From contig NZ_WOTF01000001.1 of NCBI RefSeq assembly GCF_011516935.1, positions 620,001 through 684,000 on the forward strand: 64,000 nucleotides of DNA, read 5' to 3'. The DNA comes from Acetobacter farinalis. Lineage in GTDB: Bacteria; Pseudomonadota; Alphaproteobacteria; Acetobacterales; Acetobacteraceae. Shown here one piece after another: positions 25,388 through 33,651 of this stretch. Positions within the stretch are counted from its first letter, which is position 1. Each line of letters begins with the position of its first letter. The notes beneath the pieces were generated by a model. That model worked only from the letters and a program-made list of their open reading frames with translations. It did not search any database and was not told the DNA's origin. The position numbers and the translations under genes were made by a program.

Positions 25388-26295
25388 GTGCTGTGAAAAT
25401 TACTGCCCTGATGCGGCTGGAAGCCTGTGTTGCCCGGGCTGTGCTCCGGGTGTTTCTGCGTATGGGGCCTGTGCGGGCGTCCAATGTCGCCGGGCGGGTC
25501 TGCCGGTTTATCGGCCCTCTTTTGCCTGTATCCGGCATAGCGGACACAAACCTGCGTCTGGCCATGCCGGACCTGAAAGCTGCCGAGCGGGCGCGGATTA
25601 TTCGCGGGGTCTGGGAAAATCTGGGCCGTACGGTGGGGGAGCTTCCGCATCTTTCCAGCTTGCAGGAAAATACGCCCACGGGGCCGGGTTTTGAAGTTCA
25701 GGGCGCGGAGTATCTGGAAGAGCAGGCCCGGCGGGGCGGCCCGGTCCTGTTTGTTTCCGGTCATATCGGAAACTGGGAAATGCTGCCTCCCGGCGTGGCC
25801 CGGCATGGCACACCGTTTGCATCCTTTTACCGGGCCGCGGGAAACCCGTTGATTGATGGCATGATCCGCGCCCTGCGGGATACGGCGATGGCCCCTACTC
25901 CCATGCCGCTTTTTGCCAAGGGCGCACGCGGCGCGCGAGAGGCGCTGGCCTATGTCTCCAAAGGCGGGCGGCTGGGCATGTTGGTGGACCAGAAAATGAA
26001 TGATGGTGTTGAAGCCACGTTTTTTGGTCTCCCCGCCATGACGGCTCCGGCACTGGCGGCCATGGCGCTCCGGTATCGCTGCCCGGTGATTCCCGGCTAT
26101 GTCGAACGCCTCGGCCCGGCCCGGTTCCGAATTGTTGTAGAGCCGCCCATGGAGCTTCCCGATACGGGAGACAAAAAGCAGGACCTGCATATCATGGTGC
26201 AGCGCGTGAATGACAGGCTGGAAAGCTGGATCAGGCGTAAACCTGAAAGCTGGCTCTGGCTGCATCGGCGCTGGCCGAAAGCGCTTTACAAGTAA
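25384..26295 (+). CDS. LpxL/HtrB-type lipid A acyltransferase
   Basis: A 303-residue lysophospholipid-acyltransferase-family protein. The catalytic HX4E motif is visible in SGHIGNWEMLPPG, and GRLGMLVDQKMNDGVEATFFG matches the second conserved block of LpxL/LpxM enzymes. It probably adds a secondary acyl chain to Kdo-lipid A at the inner membrane. Position directly behind waaA-lpxK with overlapping start supports this. Which of the late acyltransferases it is (LpxL or LpxM type) cannot be decided here. Confidence 0.87.
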   Translation: MSAVKITALMRLEACVARAVLRVFLRMGPVRASNVAGRVCRFIGPLLPVSGIADTNLRLAMPDLKAAERARIIRGVWENLGRTVGELPHLSSLQENTPTGPGFEVQGAEYLEEQARRGGPVLFVSGHIGNWEMLPPGVARHGTPFASFYRAAGNPLIDGMIRALRDTAMAPTPMPLFAKGARGAREALAYVSKGGRLGMLVDQKMNDGVEATFFGLPAMTAPALAAMALRYRCPVIPGYVERLGPARFRIVVEPPMELPDTGDKKQDLHIMVQRVNDRLESWIRRKPESWLWLHRRWPKALYK

Positions 26296-26424
26296 AAACA
26301 GCAGGCGGATGCAGGCTGCCTTCTGCGGAGCGTTATCTGCCAGACGCGGCAGAAAGGCAGTCGCTTCCATGCAGGCTTCGGGATATGGTGCGCCAGATTA
26401 TGCGTTAACCCGGAGTTATTTCGT

Positions 26425-27222
26425 ATGCCGCCAGTCAGCCCAGCCTTAGCCTCCCGTCTCGAAGCCGCCCGGGCCGTGGTGCAGGATGCAGCCCGTCTGG
26501 CCATGTCCATGCGCCCTGCCCCGGGTCGCCCGGCAGGAACGCAGAAATCCGCGCAGGACTGGCTGACAGAAACCGATGGCGCGGTGGAAAATTTTATTGC
26601 CGCTCGCATGCAGGCGCTCTTCCCGGATGACGGGTTTCAGGGGGAAGAAGGCGGCGTTGCGCGTGAGGGCGGCCTGCGCTGGGTTGTGGACCCGATTGAC
26701 GGCACATCCAACTATGCGCGCGGGCGGAACCGCTGGTGTGTTTCTCTGGGTTTGCTGGAGGGGGATGAACCTGTTGCCGGGGTTATTGAGGCTCCGGCGC
26801 TGGGAGAGGTCTACACCGCTCTGCGCGGTCATGGGGCCTTCCTCAACGGGAAGCGGATTCAGGCGTCCCCGGTGAAGGACCCGGCCAGCGCCATGATTGA
26901 AATGGGCTGGAGCAACCGCGTTCCCAAACCGGTTTTTATAGAAAAGATAGATGCAATCATGGCGCTTGGGGCCATGCCCCGTTCTGGTGGCTCCGGGGCG
27001 CTCGCGCTGGCGGATGTGGCCTGCGGGCGTCTGGATGGCTATATCGAAATCGTTATCAATCTGTGGGATGTCGCCGCGGCTCTTCCGCTGCTGGCTGAAG
27101 CCGGAGCGTGTGTCTCCCCGTTCCTGCGTGAGGGCGGGCTGACAGGCCCGGCGACCATTCTGGCGGCAAACCCCCATATTGCGCAGGCTCTTTCCTCTGC
27201 CGTGGGGATTGCGCTCGATTAA
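26425..27222 (+). CDS. suhB: Inositol-monophosphatase-family phosphatase
   Basis: A 265-residue Mg-dependent phosphatase. Metal-binding motifs are GEEGG (about residue 72), WVVDPIDGTSNYARG (about 90-104) and the C-terminal WDVAAALPLLAEAGA. The family includes inositol monophosphatase, the SuhB ribosome-biogenesis factor and 3'-phosphoadenosine phosphatase CysQ. The last would fit the nearby PAPS-forming genes, but the sequence alone does not decide. It follows the lipid A genes by 129 bp on the same strand. A second member of the superfamily (hisN) lies near 42.4 kb. Confidence 0.8.
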   Translation: MPPVSPALASRLEAARAVVQDAARLAMSMRPAPGRPAGTQKSAQDWLTETDGAVENFIAARMQALFPDDGFQGEEGGVAREGGLRWVVDPIDGTSNYARGRNRWCVSLGLLEGDEPVAGVIEAPALGEVYTALRGHGAFLNGKRIQASPVKDPASAMIEMGWSNRVPKPVFIEKIDAIMALGAMPRSGGSGALALADVACGRLDGYIEIVINLWDVAAALPLLAEAGACVSPFLREGGLTGPATILAANPHIAQALSSAVGIALD

Positions 27223-27235
27223 TAACGGGCCAAGG

Positions 27236-27251
27236 ATGGCCTTCGGGCCAT
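27236..27251 (+). terminator. Hairpin with TTCG tetraloop after the phosphatase gene
   Basis: ATGGCC-TTCG-GGCCAT is a perfect 6-bp stem closed by a stable UUCG-type loop, 14 bp past the stop codon. No U-tract follows, so it may be a weak terminator or an mRNA end stabiliser. Confidence 0.4.
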
Positions 27252-27328
27252 TCTGCCGCCACAAACCATGCTTACGGTTGGCCAGTACTATAGGTCATCT
27301 GATTCAGGCCATCATGGAGACCATCAGA

Positions 27329-28192
27329 ATGCGGTCAGTTTACCGTTTTTCGTTCTTTCCTCTCGCTCTGGGGATGGCTGCAGCACTGACCTGCGCTCCA
27401 CTAACGGCTCAGGCGGCTGATACGGAGCAGACGCTTGTCGATAAGGCAGCGCTGACGGTGCAGGATATTTTTGCGGGCGCCACGCCACAGAGCAATGTGG
27501 CCATCAATCTGGGCAAGGCTCGGGCTGTTATGGTGTGCCCGTCCATTTTCCAGATGTCTATTGCCTTCGGTGGTGCGGGTGGTGGTTGCCTGCTGCTGGC
27601 GCGTGATGCGCGTGGCTCATGGTCCGACCCTGCATTTTATACGCTCAGCACGGCATCGGTGGGGATTCAGTTCGGCGTTCAGAATTCCCAGGCCATCTTT
27701 TTTGTCATGACGGATCGTGGCCTGCAGGCCCTGCTGGATAGTCAGTTCCAGTTTGGTGCCAATGCGGGGGCTTCCTTTGCGACCATGAGCAGCAATGTTG
27801 AACGTGGCACAGCCGGGGTCAGCAATACGGATATTCTTGTTGCCCAGAAATCACAGGGGGTGTTTGCCGGGGCCGCTCTGGGTGGCACCAAGCTGACAGT
27901 CAACAGTGATGCCAACCGCGCCTACTACAAGCAGGCGGTTGGCCCGGAAGACATTGTTGTTTCCATGCGCGTGAATAACCCCGGGGCGGACCCTCTACGG
28001 AGTGTCCTTATGCGTTACGGCAAGATGGCTCCTGCTACCACGACAAGCGTTAAAGCGGCCTCGGCCCAGCGTAGTGGTGGTGCAGCAAGTGCGGATACGC
28101 TTTCCAGTGACAATGTCAGTACGCCTAGTACGGGGCGTCTGGGGAGTGTGCAGCACGAAAATCTGGCACCGATAGCCCCTCGGCACAGATAA
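27329..28192 (+). CDS. Secreted SYLF/YSC84-domain protein
   Basis: A 287-residue protein with a Sec signal peptide (FFPLALGMAAALTCAPLTAQA, cleavage after AQA) and a SYLF (YSC84) lipid-binding domain over about residues 35-220, with CPSIFQMSIAFGGAGGGCLL and GVFAGAALGGTKLTVNSDAN as its glycine-rich blocks. SYLF domains bind phosphoinositides in eukaryotes; bacterial members are periplasmic or outer-membrane-associated proteins of unknown role. A low-complexity Ser/Thr/Ala tail follows. ATG 27329 has GGAGA 8 nt upstream and is preferred to ATG 27314. Confidence 0.85.
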   Translation: MRSVYRFSFFPLALGMAAALTCAPLTAQAADTEQTLVDKAALTVQDIFAGATPQSNVAINLGKARAVMVCPSIFQMSIAFGGAGGGCLLLARDARGSWSDPAFYTLSTASVGIQFGVQNSQAIFFVMTDRGLQALLDSQFQFGANAGASFATMSSNVERGTAGVSNTDILVAQKSQGVFAGAALGGTKLTVNSDANRAYYKQAVGPEDIVVSMRVNNPGADPLRSVLMRYGKMAPATTTSVKAASAQRSGGAASADTLSSDNVSTPSTGRLGSVQHENLAPIAPRHR

Positions 28193-28198
28193 GGCGTA

Positions 28199-28222
28199 GG
28201 GCGGTTATCGCCTGCCGTTTTT
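28199..28222 (+). terminator. Probable terminator between SYLF gene and mltG
   Basis: A short GGCG/CGCC stem with a 5-nt loop (28200-28212) is followed shortly by GTTTTT. It lies in the 75-bp gap between the convergent SYLF gene and mltG. The stem is weak, hence the modest confidence. Confidence 0.4.
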
Positions 28223-28267
28223 CACAGCCTCCTGCCCGTCATCCGGGGGGAGGTTCGGCAATACCCC

Positions 28268-29263
28268 CTATTCCTGAGGTGTAGGGGGATGGTCCGCCTC
28301 TTTCCTCTGCCGTAAGGCCTGCACGTTTTTATTGTGCTCTGTCAGGCTGGCTGCAAAGCTGTGCCCGCCCTGCCCGTTTGCCACAAAATACAGCATATCG
28401 CCCGTTGCCGGATGCGCCACAGCGTTCAGCGAGGAGAGGCCCGGAGCACAAATGGGCCCCGGCGGCAGGCCTGCAATACGATAGGTGTTGTAGGGATTGC
28501 TGATCTGAAGGTCCGCATGCGTCAGGGCGCGGCCAAGGGGTGCCGTGCCATTTGTCAGGGCGTAGATGACTGTCGGGTCAGTTTGCAGTTTCATGCCCAG
28601 CCGCAGGCGATTGATGAACACACGGGCCACCAGAGGGCGTTCGGCCGGGACAGCCGTTTCTTTTTCCACCAGAGATGCCAGTGTCAGAAACGCTGTTTCA
28701 TCCGGAACTTCAGGCACGGGGGTACGCTGGTTCCAGATCGCCTGAACTGCTTTTGTCATGGCCGCCTGCGTCCGTTCCAGCAGGTTTTTCCGGCTGGTGT
28801 TTCGCAGATAGCTGTAGGTTTCCGGCATCACGCTGCCTTCGGGCGGCAGCGGTGCATCTTCGGTCAGGAAAGGGGCAGCCTGAAGCAGCGCCTGAATCTG
28901 GTGCGCGCTCAACCCTTCAGGAATAGTCAGCTTGTGCAGAACAGGCCGGCCATGCCGCATGATATGCAGGGCATCCCGCATGGAGACAGAGGCCGGAAAA
29001 TGGAGTTCCGCAGCATGAAGCTGCCCGTCATGCCGGGTGAGCAGCACTGCGACCAGACACAGCCGCTCCGTCCAGAAACCGGACTGAAGAACGCCAGCCT
29101 GCTGAAGAGTATGGATGGTGCTCAGATAGTCGCCATGCGGGATGACGACATCACTGTCATGAAGAAGGGGGCCAGGATTTTTATAATCCTGCCATGCTTT
29201 AAAGGCTGTTCCCCCTGCCCCAAGAAGGAGCAGAAGGAACAGAACCGATAAGAACCTGCGCAT
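28268..29263 (-). CDS. mltG: Endolytic murein transglycosylase
   Basis: Membrane-anchored enzyme that cuts nascent glycan strands and sets their length. The 331 residues begin with a single transmembrane helix (FLSVLFLLLLLGAGGTAF) and continue with the YceG domain: IPEGLSAHQIQALL, the catalytic glutamate in LASLVEKETAVPAERPLVA, FINRLRLGMKLQTDPTV and PYNTYRIAGLPPGPICAPG. It is last in the fabD-fabG-acpP-fabF-mltG order conserved in alphaproteobacteria. A 7-bp hairpin (29276-29293, TTCCCTC/GAGGGAA) in the gap after fabF overlaps its probable ribosome site. Confidence 0.95.
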   Translation of the reverse strand: MRRFLSVLFLLLLLGAGGTAFKAWQDYKNPGPLLHDSDVVIPHGDYLSTIHTLQQAGVLQSGFWTERLCLVAVLLTRHDGQLHAAELHFPASVSMRDALHIMRHGRPVLHKLTIPEGLSAHQIQALLQAAPFLTEDAPLPPEGSVMPETYSYLRNTSRKNLLERTQAAMTKAVQAIWNQRTPVPEVPDETAFLTLASLVEKETAVPAERPLVARVFINRLRLGMKLQTDPTVIYALTNGTAPLGRALTHADLQISNPYNTYRIAGLPPGPICAPGLSSLNAVAHPATGDMLYFVANGQGGHSFAASLTEHNKNVQALRQRKEADHPPTPQE

Positions 29264-29305
29264 ATCGTCTTCTCTTTCCCTCCAGAGAGGGAAGGCCTGA
29301 TTGCA

Positions 29306-30631
29306 TCAGACGCGGCGCACAACCAAGCTGGCATTTGTGCCGCCAAAGCCGAAGCTGTTGGACAGGGCAACATTGATCTGCCGCTGCTGCGCTGTGTGCG
29401 CGACCCGGTCAATCACGCTCTCGCGTGAAGGATTATCGAGGTTAAGCGTAGGCGGTGCGACATTGTCACGAATGGCCAGCATGCAGAAAATGGCTTCAAT
29501 CGCACCGGCAGCCCCGAGCAGATGCCCGGTTGACGATTTGGTTGAAGACATCGCCAGCGTGCGGGCATCATCCCCAAACAGGCGTTCAACGGCTTCAAGC
29601 TCAAGGTCATCCGCCATTGTGGAGGTGCCATGCGCATTGACATAGCCGATATCCGCAGGCGTAACCCCGGCACTTTTCAGAGCCGAACGCATGGCGCGAT
29701 ATGCACCATAGTGCCCTTCTGCGGGGGCCGTGATGTGATAGGCATCGCCTGACATGCCGTAACCCACGATTTCCGCGTAGATTTTGGCACCACGGGCCTT
29801 GGCGTGTTCGTACTCTTCCAGCACAACCACACCGGCACCTTCACCCATCACGAAGCCATCACGGTCCTTGTCCCACGGGCGGGAGGCTTTCTGCGGGGTT
29901 TCATTAAACCCGGTTGAAAGCGCCCGTGCGGAACAGAAACCGGCAATCCCCAGAGAGCAGACTGTTGCTTCTGCGCCACCTGCCACCATCACATCCGCAT
30001 CACCGAACATGATGAGCCGCGCGGCATCACCAATGGCATGCACACCGGTTGCACAGGCGGTCACCACAGAATGGTTTGGCCCCTGAAACCCGTATTTGAT
30101 GGAGACATGTCCGGAGACAAGGTTAATGAGAGCGGAAGGAATGAAGAAGGGGGAGAGACGCTTGGCGCGCCCTTCATGCACCGTGATGGAGGCGTCATAA
30201 ATGGTCTGAAGACCACCAATGCCTGAGCCGATCATCACACCTGTGGCGCATTTATCTTCTTCAGTCTGAGGTTTCCAGCCGGAATCCTCCACAGCTTCAG
30301 TCGCTGCGACCAGTCCCATGTGAATGAAACGGTCCATCTTGCGCTGGTCCTTGGTCGGGACCCAGTCAGAAAGCGTCAGCTTCCCTTCTGAAGTAGGCCC
30401 TTCCGGAACCTGTCCCGCAACCTGCGCAGGCAGATCGCTCGGGTCAAAGTGCGTGATTCGACCAATCCCGCTTTCCCCTGCGATCAGACGTGACCATACG
30501 TTTTCGACACCGAGGCCCAGAGGCCCCACCATGCCCATACCGGTGACGACGACGCGTCTCCGGCCCGAATTTGCTCCGGCCGACTGCAACAAACCAGCCC
30601 GCTCCCCGCTTGAATCTGTCTGGCCCCTCAA
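29306..30631 (-). CDS. fabF: 3-oxoacyl-[acyl-carrier-protein] synthase II
   Basis: Condenses malonyl-ACP with acyl-ACP in fatty acid elongation. The catalytic triad is present: Cys in VVTACATGVHAIG, His in NAHGTSTMADD and His in TGHLLGAAGAIE. The open frame begins at TTG 30631, giving 441 residues with about 25 residues before the usual RRRVVVTGMGMVGPLG; a TTG at 30592 or 30589 behind a GGGAG ribosome site would give a more typical N-terminus. The gene follows acpP by 45 bp on the minus strand. Confidence 0.95.
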   Translation of the reverse strand: MRGQTDSSGERAGLLQSAGANSGRRRVVVTGMGMVGPLGLGVENVWSRLIAGESGIGRITHFDPSDLPAQVAGQVPEGPTSEGKLTLSDWVPTKDQRKMDRFIHMGLVAATEAVEDSGWKPQTEEDKCATGVMIGSGIGGLQTIYDASITVHEGRAKRLSPFFIPSALINLVSGHVSIKYGFQGPNHSVVTACATGVHAIGDAARLIMFGDADVMVAGGAEATVCSLGIAGFCSARALSTGFNETPQKASRPWDKDRDGFVMGEGAGVVVLEEYEHAKARGAKIYAEIVGYGMSGDAYHITAPAEGHYGAYRAMRSALKSAGVTPADIGYVNAHGTSTMADDLELEAVERLFGDDARTLAMSSTKSSTGHLLGAAGAIEAIFCMLAIRDNVAPPTLNLDNPSRESVIDRVAHTAQQRQINVALSNSFGFGGTNASLVVRRV

Positions 30632-30676
30632 GGACTGAGGGACCTTATTTTGGTCTGCAAGAAATAACGGCCTGAC

Positions 30677-30916
30677 TCAGGCAGCTTTCTGCTTCTCGAT
30701 GTAGTCAATCGCGTCTTTGACAGTGGCGATTTTCTCGGCAGCGTCTTCCGGAATCTCGACGTTGAAAGCTTCTTCGAAAGCCATCACGAGTTCAACGGTA
30801 TCAAGGCTGTCTGCACCCAGATCGTCGATGAACGACGCTTCCGGCGTGACCTTGCTTTCCTCGACGCCGAGATGCTCGACCACAATTTTCTTAACCTTGT
30901 CAGCGATTTCGCTCAT
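30677..30916 (-). CDS. acpP: Acyl carrier protein
   Basis: A 79-residue acidic four-helix protein carrying growing acyl chains on phosphopantetheine attached to the serine of the [18 protein letters not shown] motif (near residue 37). Together with fabD, fabG and fabF it forms the core fatty acid synthesis locus. The 271 bp between fabG and acpP is unusually long for the operon and includes a TGCCCT/AGGGCA hairpin (30935-30953) just before the start, so acpP may have its own promoter, as in other bacteria where it is very highly expressed. Confidence 0.98.
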   Translation of the reverse strand: MSEIADKVKKIVVEHLGVEESKVTPEASFIDDLGADSLDTVELVMAFEEAFNVEIPEDAAEKIATVKDAIDYIEKQKAA

Positions 30917-31187
30917 CTGTCTCTGCTTCCCATGTGCCCTGAAAATGAGGGCAAGTTATCAGGCGCTTAGTCTGCCAGTTTTGCCTGCCGCCGGAGAGCT
31001 GGAGCAGCGCTCCATGATCTTCCCGGTCAGCAGGGTTGCGGGCGCTTAGCACGTTTTTCCGGCTCACGCCAACATGAACCGGCTAACAGTATTCCGGATG
31101 TCTGCATCCAGATCCTTTACGGAGCCTCTCTGCCACATCCGAAAACATTTTGCACGACCTCTTGAAGCAATAGCTCCGCGAGCGTGC

Positions 31188-31931
31188 TTATACCATAGCC
31201 ATCCCGCCATTAACATGCAGTGTGGCGCCTGTAACCCACCCGGCTTCTTCAGAGCACAGATAGAGCACGGCAGAGGCAACATCTTCAGGTTTGCCCAGGC
31301 GACCAAGCGGAATGGCGCTGGTCAGCTTTTCTTTTTGAGACTCCGGAAGGACGTCCGTCATGGGGGTCACAATAAAGCCCGGTGCCACGACATTGACTGT
31401 CACGCCGCGGGAGCCTGCTTCCTGCGCCAGAGACTTGCTCATGCCAACCATCCCGGCCTTGGCTGCGGAATAGTTCGCCTGACCGGCGTTGCCGGTTGTT
31501 CCAACCACAGAGGCAATATTGACAATACGGCCCGCGCGGCGGCGCAGCATGCCCTTCAGGGCGGCGCGGCACAGGCGGAAGGGAGAGGACAGGTCTACAT
31601 TCAGAACCTGATCCCAATCCTGATCCTTCATGCGCAGGGCAAGGGTGTCCCGCGTCAGGCCGGCATTGTTGATCAGGATATCCAGCGGCGCACCGGAGAC
31701 ATCTTCGGCCTTGCTCACAAGCGCATCGGCTTCAGCCGCGTCAGACAGGTTGGCGGTGACATAAAATGCCCGCTCTCCGCCCAGTTCCGCCACCTGCTCC
31801 TGCAGCACCGCTTCCCGCGTGCCGGAGAGCACGACTGTCGCACCCTGCGCGTGCAGGACGGCCGCAATGGCGCGACCGATGCCGCCTGAAGCGCCCGTGA
31901 CAAGCGCAGTTTTTCCATCAAGCCTGAACAT
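31188..31931 (-). CDS. fabG: 3-oxoacyl-[acyl-carrier-protein] reductase
   Basis: NADPH-dependent reduction of beta-ketoacyl-ACP. The 247 residues contain the cofactor loop VTGASGGIGRAIA, the NNAG motif, catalytic Ser in NIASVVGTTG and Tyr-x3-Lys in NYSAAKAG, and the C-terminal TLHVNGGMAMV typical of true FabG. It lies 19 bp after fabD and upstream of acpP, which separates it from the many other SDR proteins. Confidence 0.96.
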   Translation of the reverse strand: MFRLDGKTALVTGASGGIGRAIAAVLHAQGATVVLSGTREAVLQEQVAELGGERAFYVTANLSDAAEADALVSKAEDVSGAPLDILINNAGLTRDTLALRMKDQDWDQVLNVDLSSPFRLCRAALKGMLRRRAGRIVNIASVVGTTGNAGQANYSAAKAGMVGMSKSLAQEAGSRGVTVNVVAPGFIVTPMTDVLPESQKEKLTSAIPLGRLGKPEDVASAVLYLCSEEAGWVTGATLHVNGGMAMV

Positions 31932-31950
31932 ATTATTCTATTCCGTTGTT

Positions 31951-32895
31951 TTAAAAAGATTTCAGGAGGGCTTCGATGTCTGCTGGCGTGCCAACAGAAC
32001 TGGTTGAAACTTCCGGATCAATACGGCGCACAAGGCCAGACAACACTTTGCCCGCGCCGATTTCAACAAACGTATCAACACCCATGCCCGTCATGGCCTC
32101 AATGCTTTCACGCCAGCGCACACGGCCCGTGACCTGCTGGGTCAGCGCCTGACGAATCGCATCCGGGGCGGTCACTTTTTCTGCGGTCACATTGGCAATG
32201 ACGGGGATGATCGGGGTGGCGATCTCGGTCGTGGCCAGTGCGTTTGCCATGACATCTTCCGCCGGGCGCATCAGGGAGCAATGGAATGGGGCCGAAACAG
32301 GCAGCTTGACGGCCCGTTTGATGCCCATTTCCTTGGCCAGTATGATCGCGGCGTCGATTGCAGCCATGGTGCCGGAAATAACGATCTGGCCGCCACCATT
32401 ATCATTGGCGATTTCCAGAACCCCGCCCTCACCGGCTTTTTCACAGATCTCCTGAGCCTGAGCGAGTGTCGCGCCAATCAGGGCGGCCATGCTGCCCTCA
32501 CCAGCCGGAACAGCTTTCTGCATGGCCAGCCCGCGTGTGCGGAGCAGACGGGCCGCCTGCGCAACACCAAAAGCGCGGCCAGCAGCCAGCGCGGCATATT
32601 CGCCAAGAGAATGCCCAGCCAGCAGAGTCACTTTCCCGGCCAGATCCAGTCCGCCCTGCTCTTCCAGAACCCGCAGGACGGCCATGGAAACAGCCATGAG
32701 GGCGGGCTGCGTGTTTTCCGTGCTGGTCAGAGCCTCCATCGGCCCTTCAAAAATGGTTTTGGAGAGCTTTTCGCCCAGAGCGTCGTCCACCTCCTCAAAC
32801 ACGGCGCGTGCTGCGGGAAAGGCTGCGGCAAGATCTGCCCCCATGCCGACGGACTGGCTTCCCTGCCCTGGGAAAATAAAAGCGTAAACAGCCAT
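31951..32895 (-). CDS. fabD: Malonyl-CoA:ACP transacylase
   Basis: Loads malonate from malonyl-CoA onto acyl carrier protein. The 314 residues start MAVYAFIFPGQGSQ, with the active-site serine in AGHSLGEYAALAAG, the substrate arginine region LRTRGLAMQ and histidine in PVSAPFHCSLMRPA. It is first in the fab operon on the minus strand. A nested inverted repeat (32969-33059) lies 74 bp upstream, where the operon's promoter or leader is expected. Confidence 0.97.
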   Translation of the reverse strand: MAVYAFIFPGQGSQSVGMGADLAAAFPAARAVFEEVDDALGEKLSKTIFEGPMEALTSTENTQPALMAVSMAVLRVLEEQGGLDLAGKVTLLAGHSLGEYAALAAGRAFGVAQAARLLRTRGLAMQKAVPAGEGSMAALIGATLAQAQEICEKAGEGGVLEIANDNGGGQIVISGTMAAIDAAIILAKEMGIKRAVKLPVSAPFHCSLMRPAEDVMANALATTEIATPIIPVIANVTAEKVTAPDAIRQALTQQVTGRVRWRESIEAMTGMGVDTFVEIGAGKVLSGLVRRIDPEVSTSSVGTPADIEALLKSF

Positions 32896-32968
32896 ATTAC
32901 CTACTGTTTCAAGAGGTTCTTCAAGCCTGTCAGGCTGAAATCAGATCACATGCAGTTCATGGAGCGTT

Positions 32969-33059
32969 GTTTGAAAACGAGGTTTCGCCATCACGGAGAA
33001 GGCGCTGACAGACGCAGAAGGCGCGCTGTCAGGGCATGAGGTGGAGAGTGTTTTCAAAC
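32969..33059. repeat. 91-bp element with nested inverted repeats upstream of fabD
   Basis: The ends GTTTGAAAAC (32969-32978) and GTTTTCAAAC (33050-33059) are perfect 10-bp inverted repeats. Nested inside are CTGACAG (33005-33011) and CTGTCAG (33026-33032), and within those CGC/GCG. The element lies between the end of the YdcF-like gene and fabD, both on the minus strand. It may be a structured leader of the fab operon, a terminator for the upstream operon, or a small MITE-like element. Confidence 0.5.
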
Positions 33060-33099
33060 CAGCGCCCCAGGAGAGAGTGGGAAGATACGTTGCCTGTGG

Positions 33100-33651
33100 T
33101 CAGCGCACAATACGCCAGCGCAACACCAGGAAGGCATCCCACGCGCTGGCAAGGATTTCGTGGCCAATCCGCACGAGTGTGCGAAACAAGCTCTCCCGGC
33201 CCATGAGCGGGAACGGAAAAGGCACGGCCCGCACGCGCCATCCGGCCAGACGCATGAGCAGCAGGCAGCGTGGCATGTGATAAGTGCTGGTTGCCAGTGC
33301 GAGGGTGCACTCTTCAAGTGACTGTTCCTGAAGAATTTTTGTGCAATACAGGATGGAGTCAAACGTATCTGTCGCAGCGGGTTCCACAAGGATTTTTTCT
33401 GGGGCGACCCCAGCGTCAGTCAGGAGCCTGTGCATGACAGCGGCTTCCGTATGGCCTGCGCGGGGCACGCCGCCTGTCACCAGATAAAGGGGGTTTGTCT
33501 GGTGCGCACCAAACTGGACCGCCGCCTGAACCCGGTGCTGCAAGGCTGGAGAAGGAGAGCCGTCAGCCCGGAGTGCCGCGCCAAAAATAATAATTGGCGT
33601 GACGGCGCTCTCGCCAGTTTTTTCACTCAGGCGCGGCTTCGCACGCGTCAT
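33100..33651 (-). CDS. YdcF-family (DUF218) protein
   Basis: A 183-residue DUF218 protein. The domain begins IIIFGAALRADGSPSPALQHRV, continues YLVTGG and EAAVMHRLL, then ATDTFDSILYCTKIL and TSTYHMPRCLLLMRLAG, which match the conserved blocks of this family. DUF218 proteins are linked to envelope processes such as undecaprenyl-linked or peptidoglycan metabolism, but the activity is not established. There is no clear transmembrane helix. The start overlaps the upstream methyltransferase stop by 4 bp (ATGA). Confidence 0.83.
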   Translation of the reverse strand: MTRAKPRLSEKTGESAVTPIIIFGAALRADGSPSPALQHRVQAAVQFGAHQTNPLYLVTGGVPRAGHTEAAVMHRLLTDAGVAPEKILVEPAATDTFDSILYCTKILQEQSLEECTLALATSTYHMPRCLLLMRLAGWRVRAVPFPFPLMGRESLFRTLVRIGHEILASAWDAFLVLRWRIVR

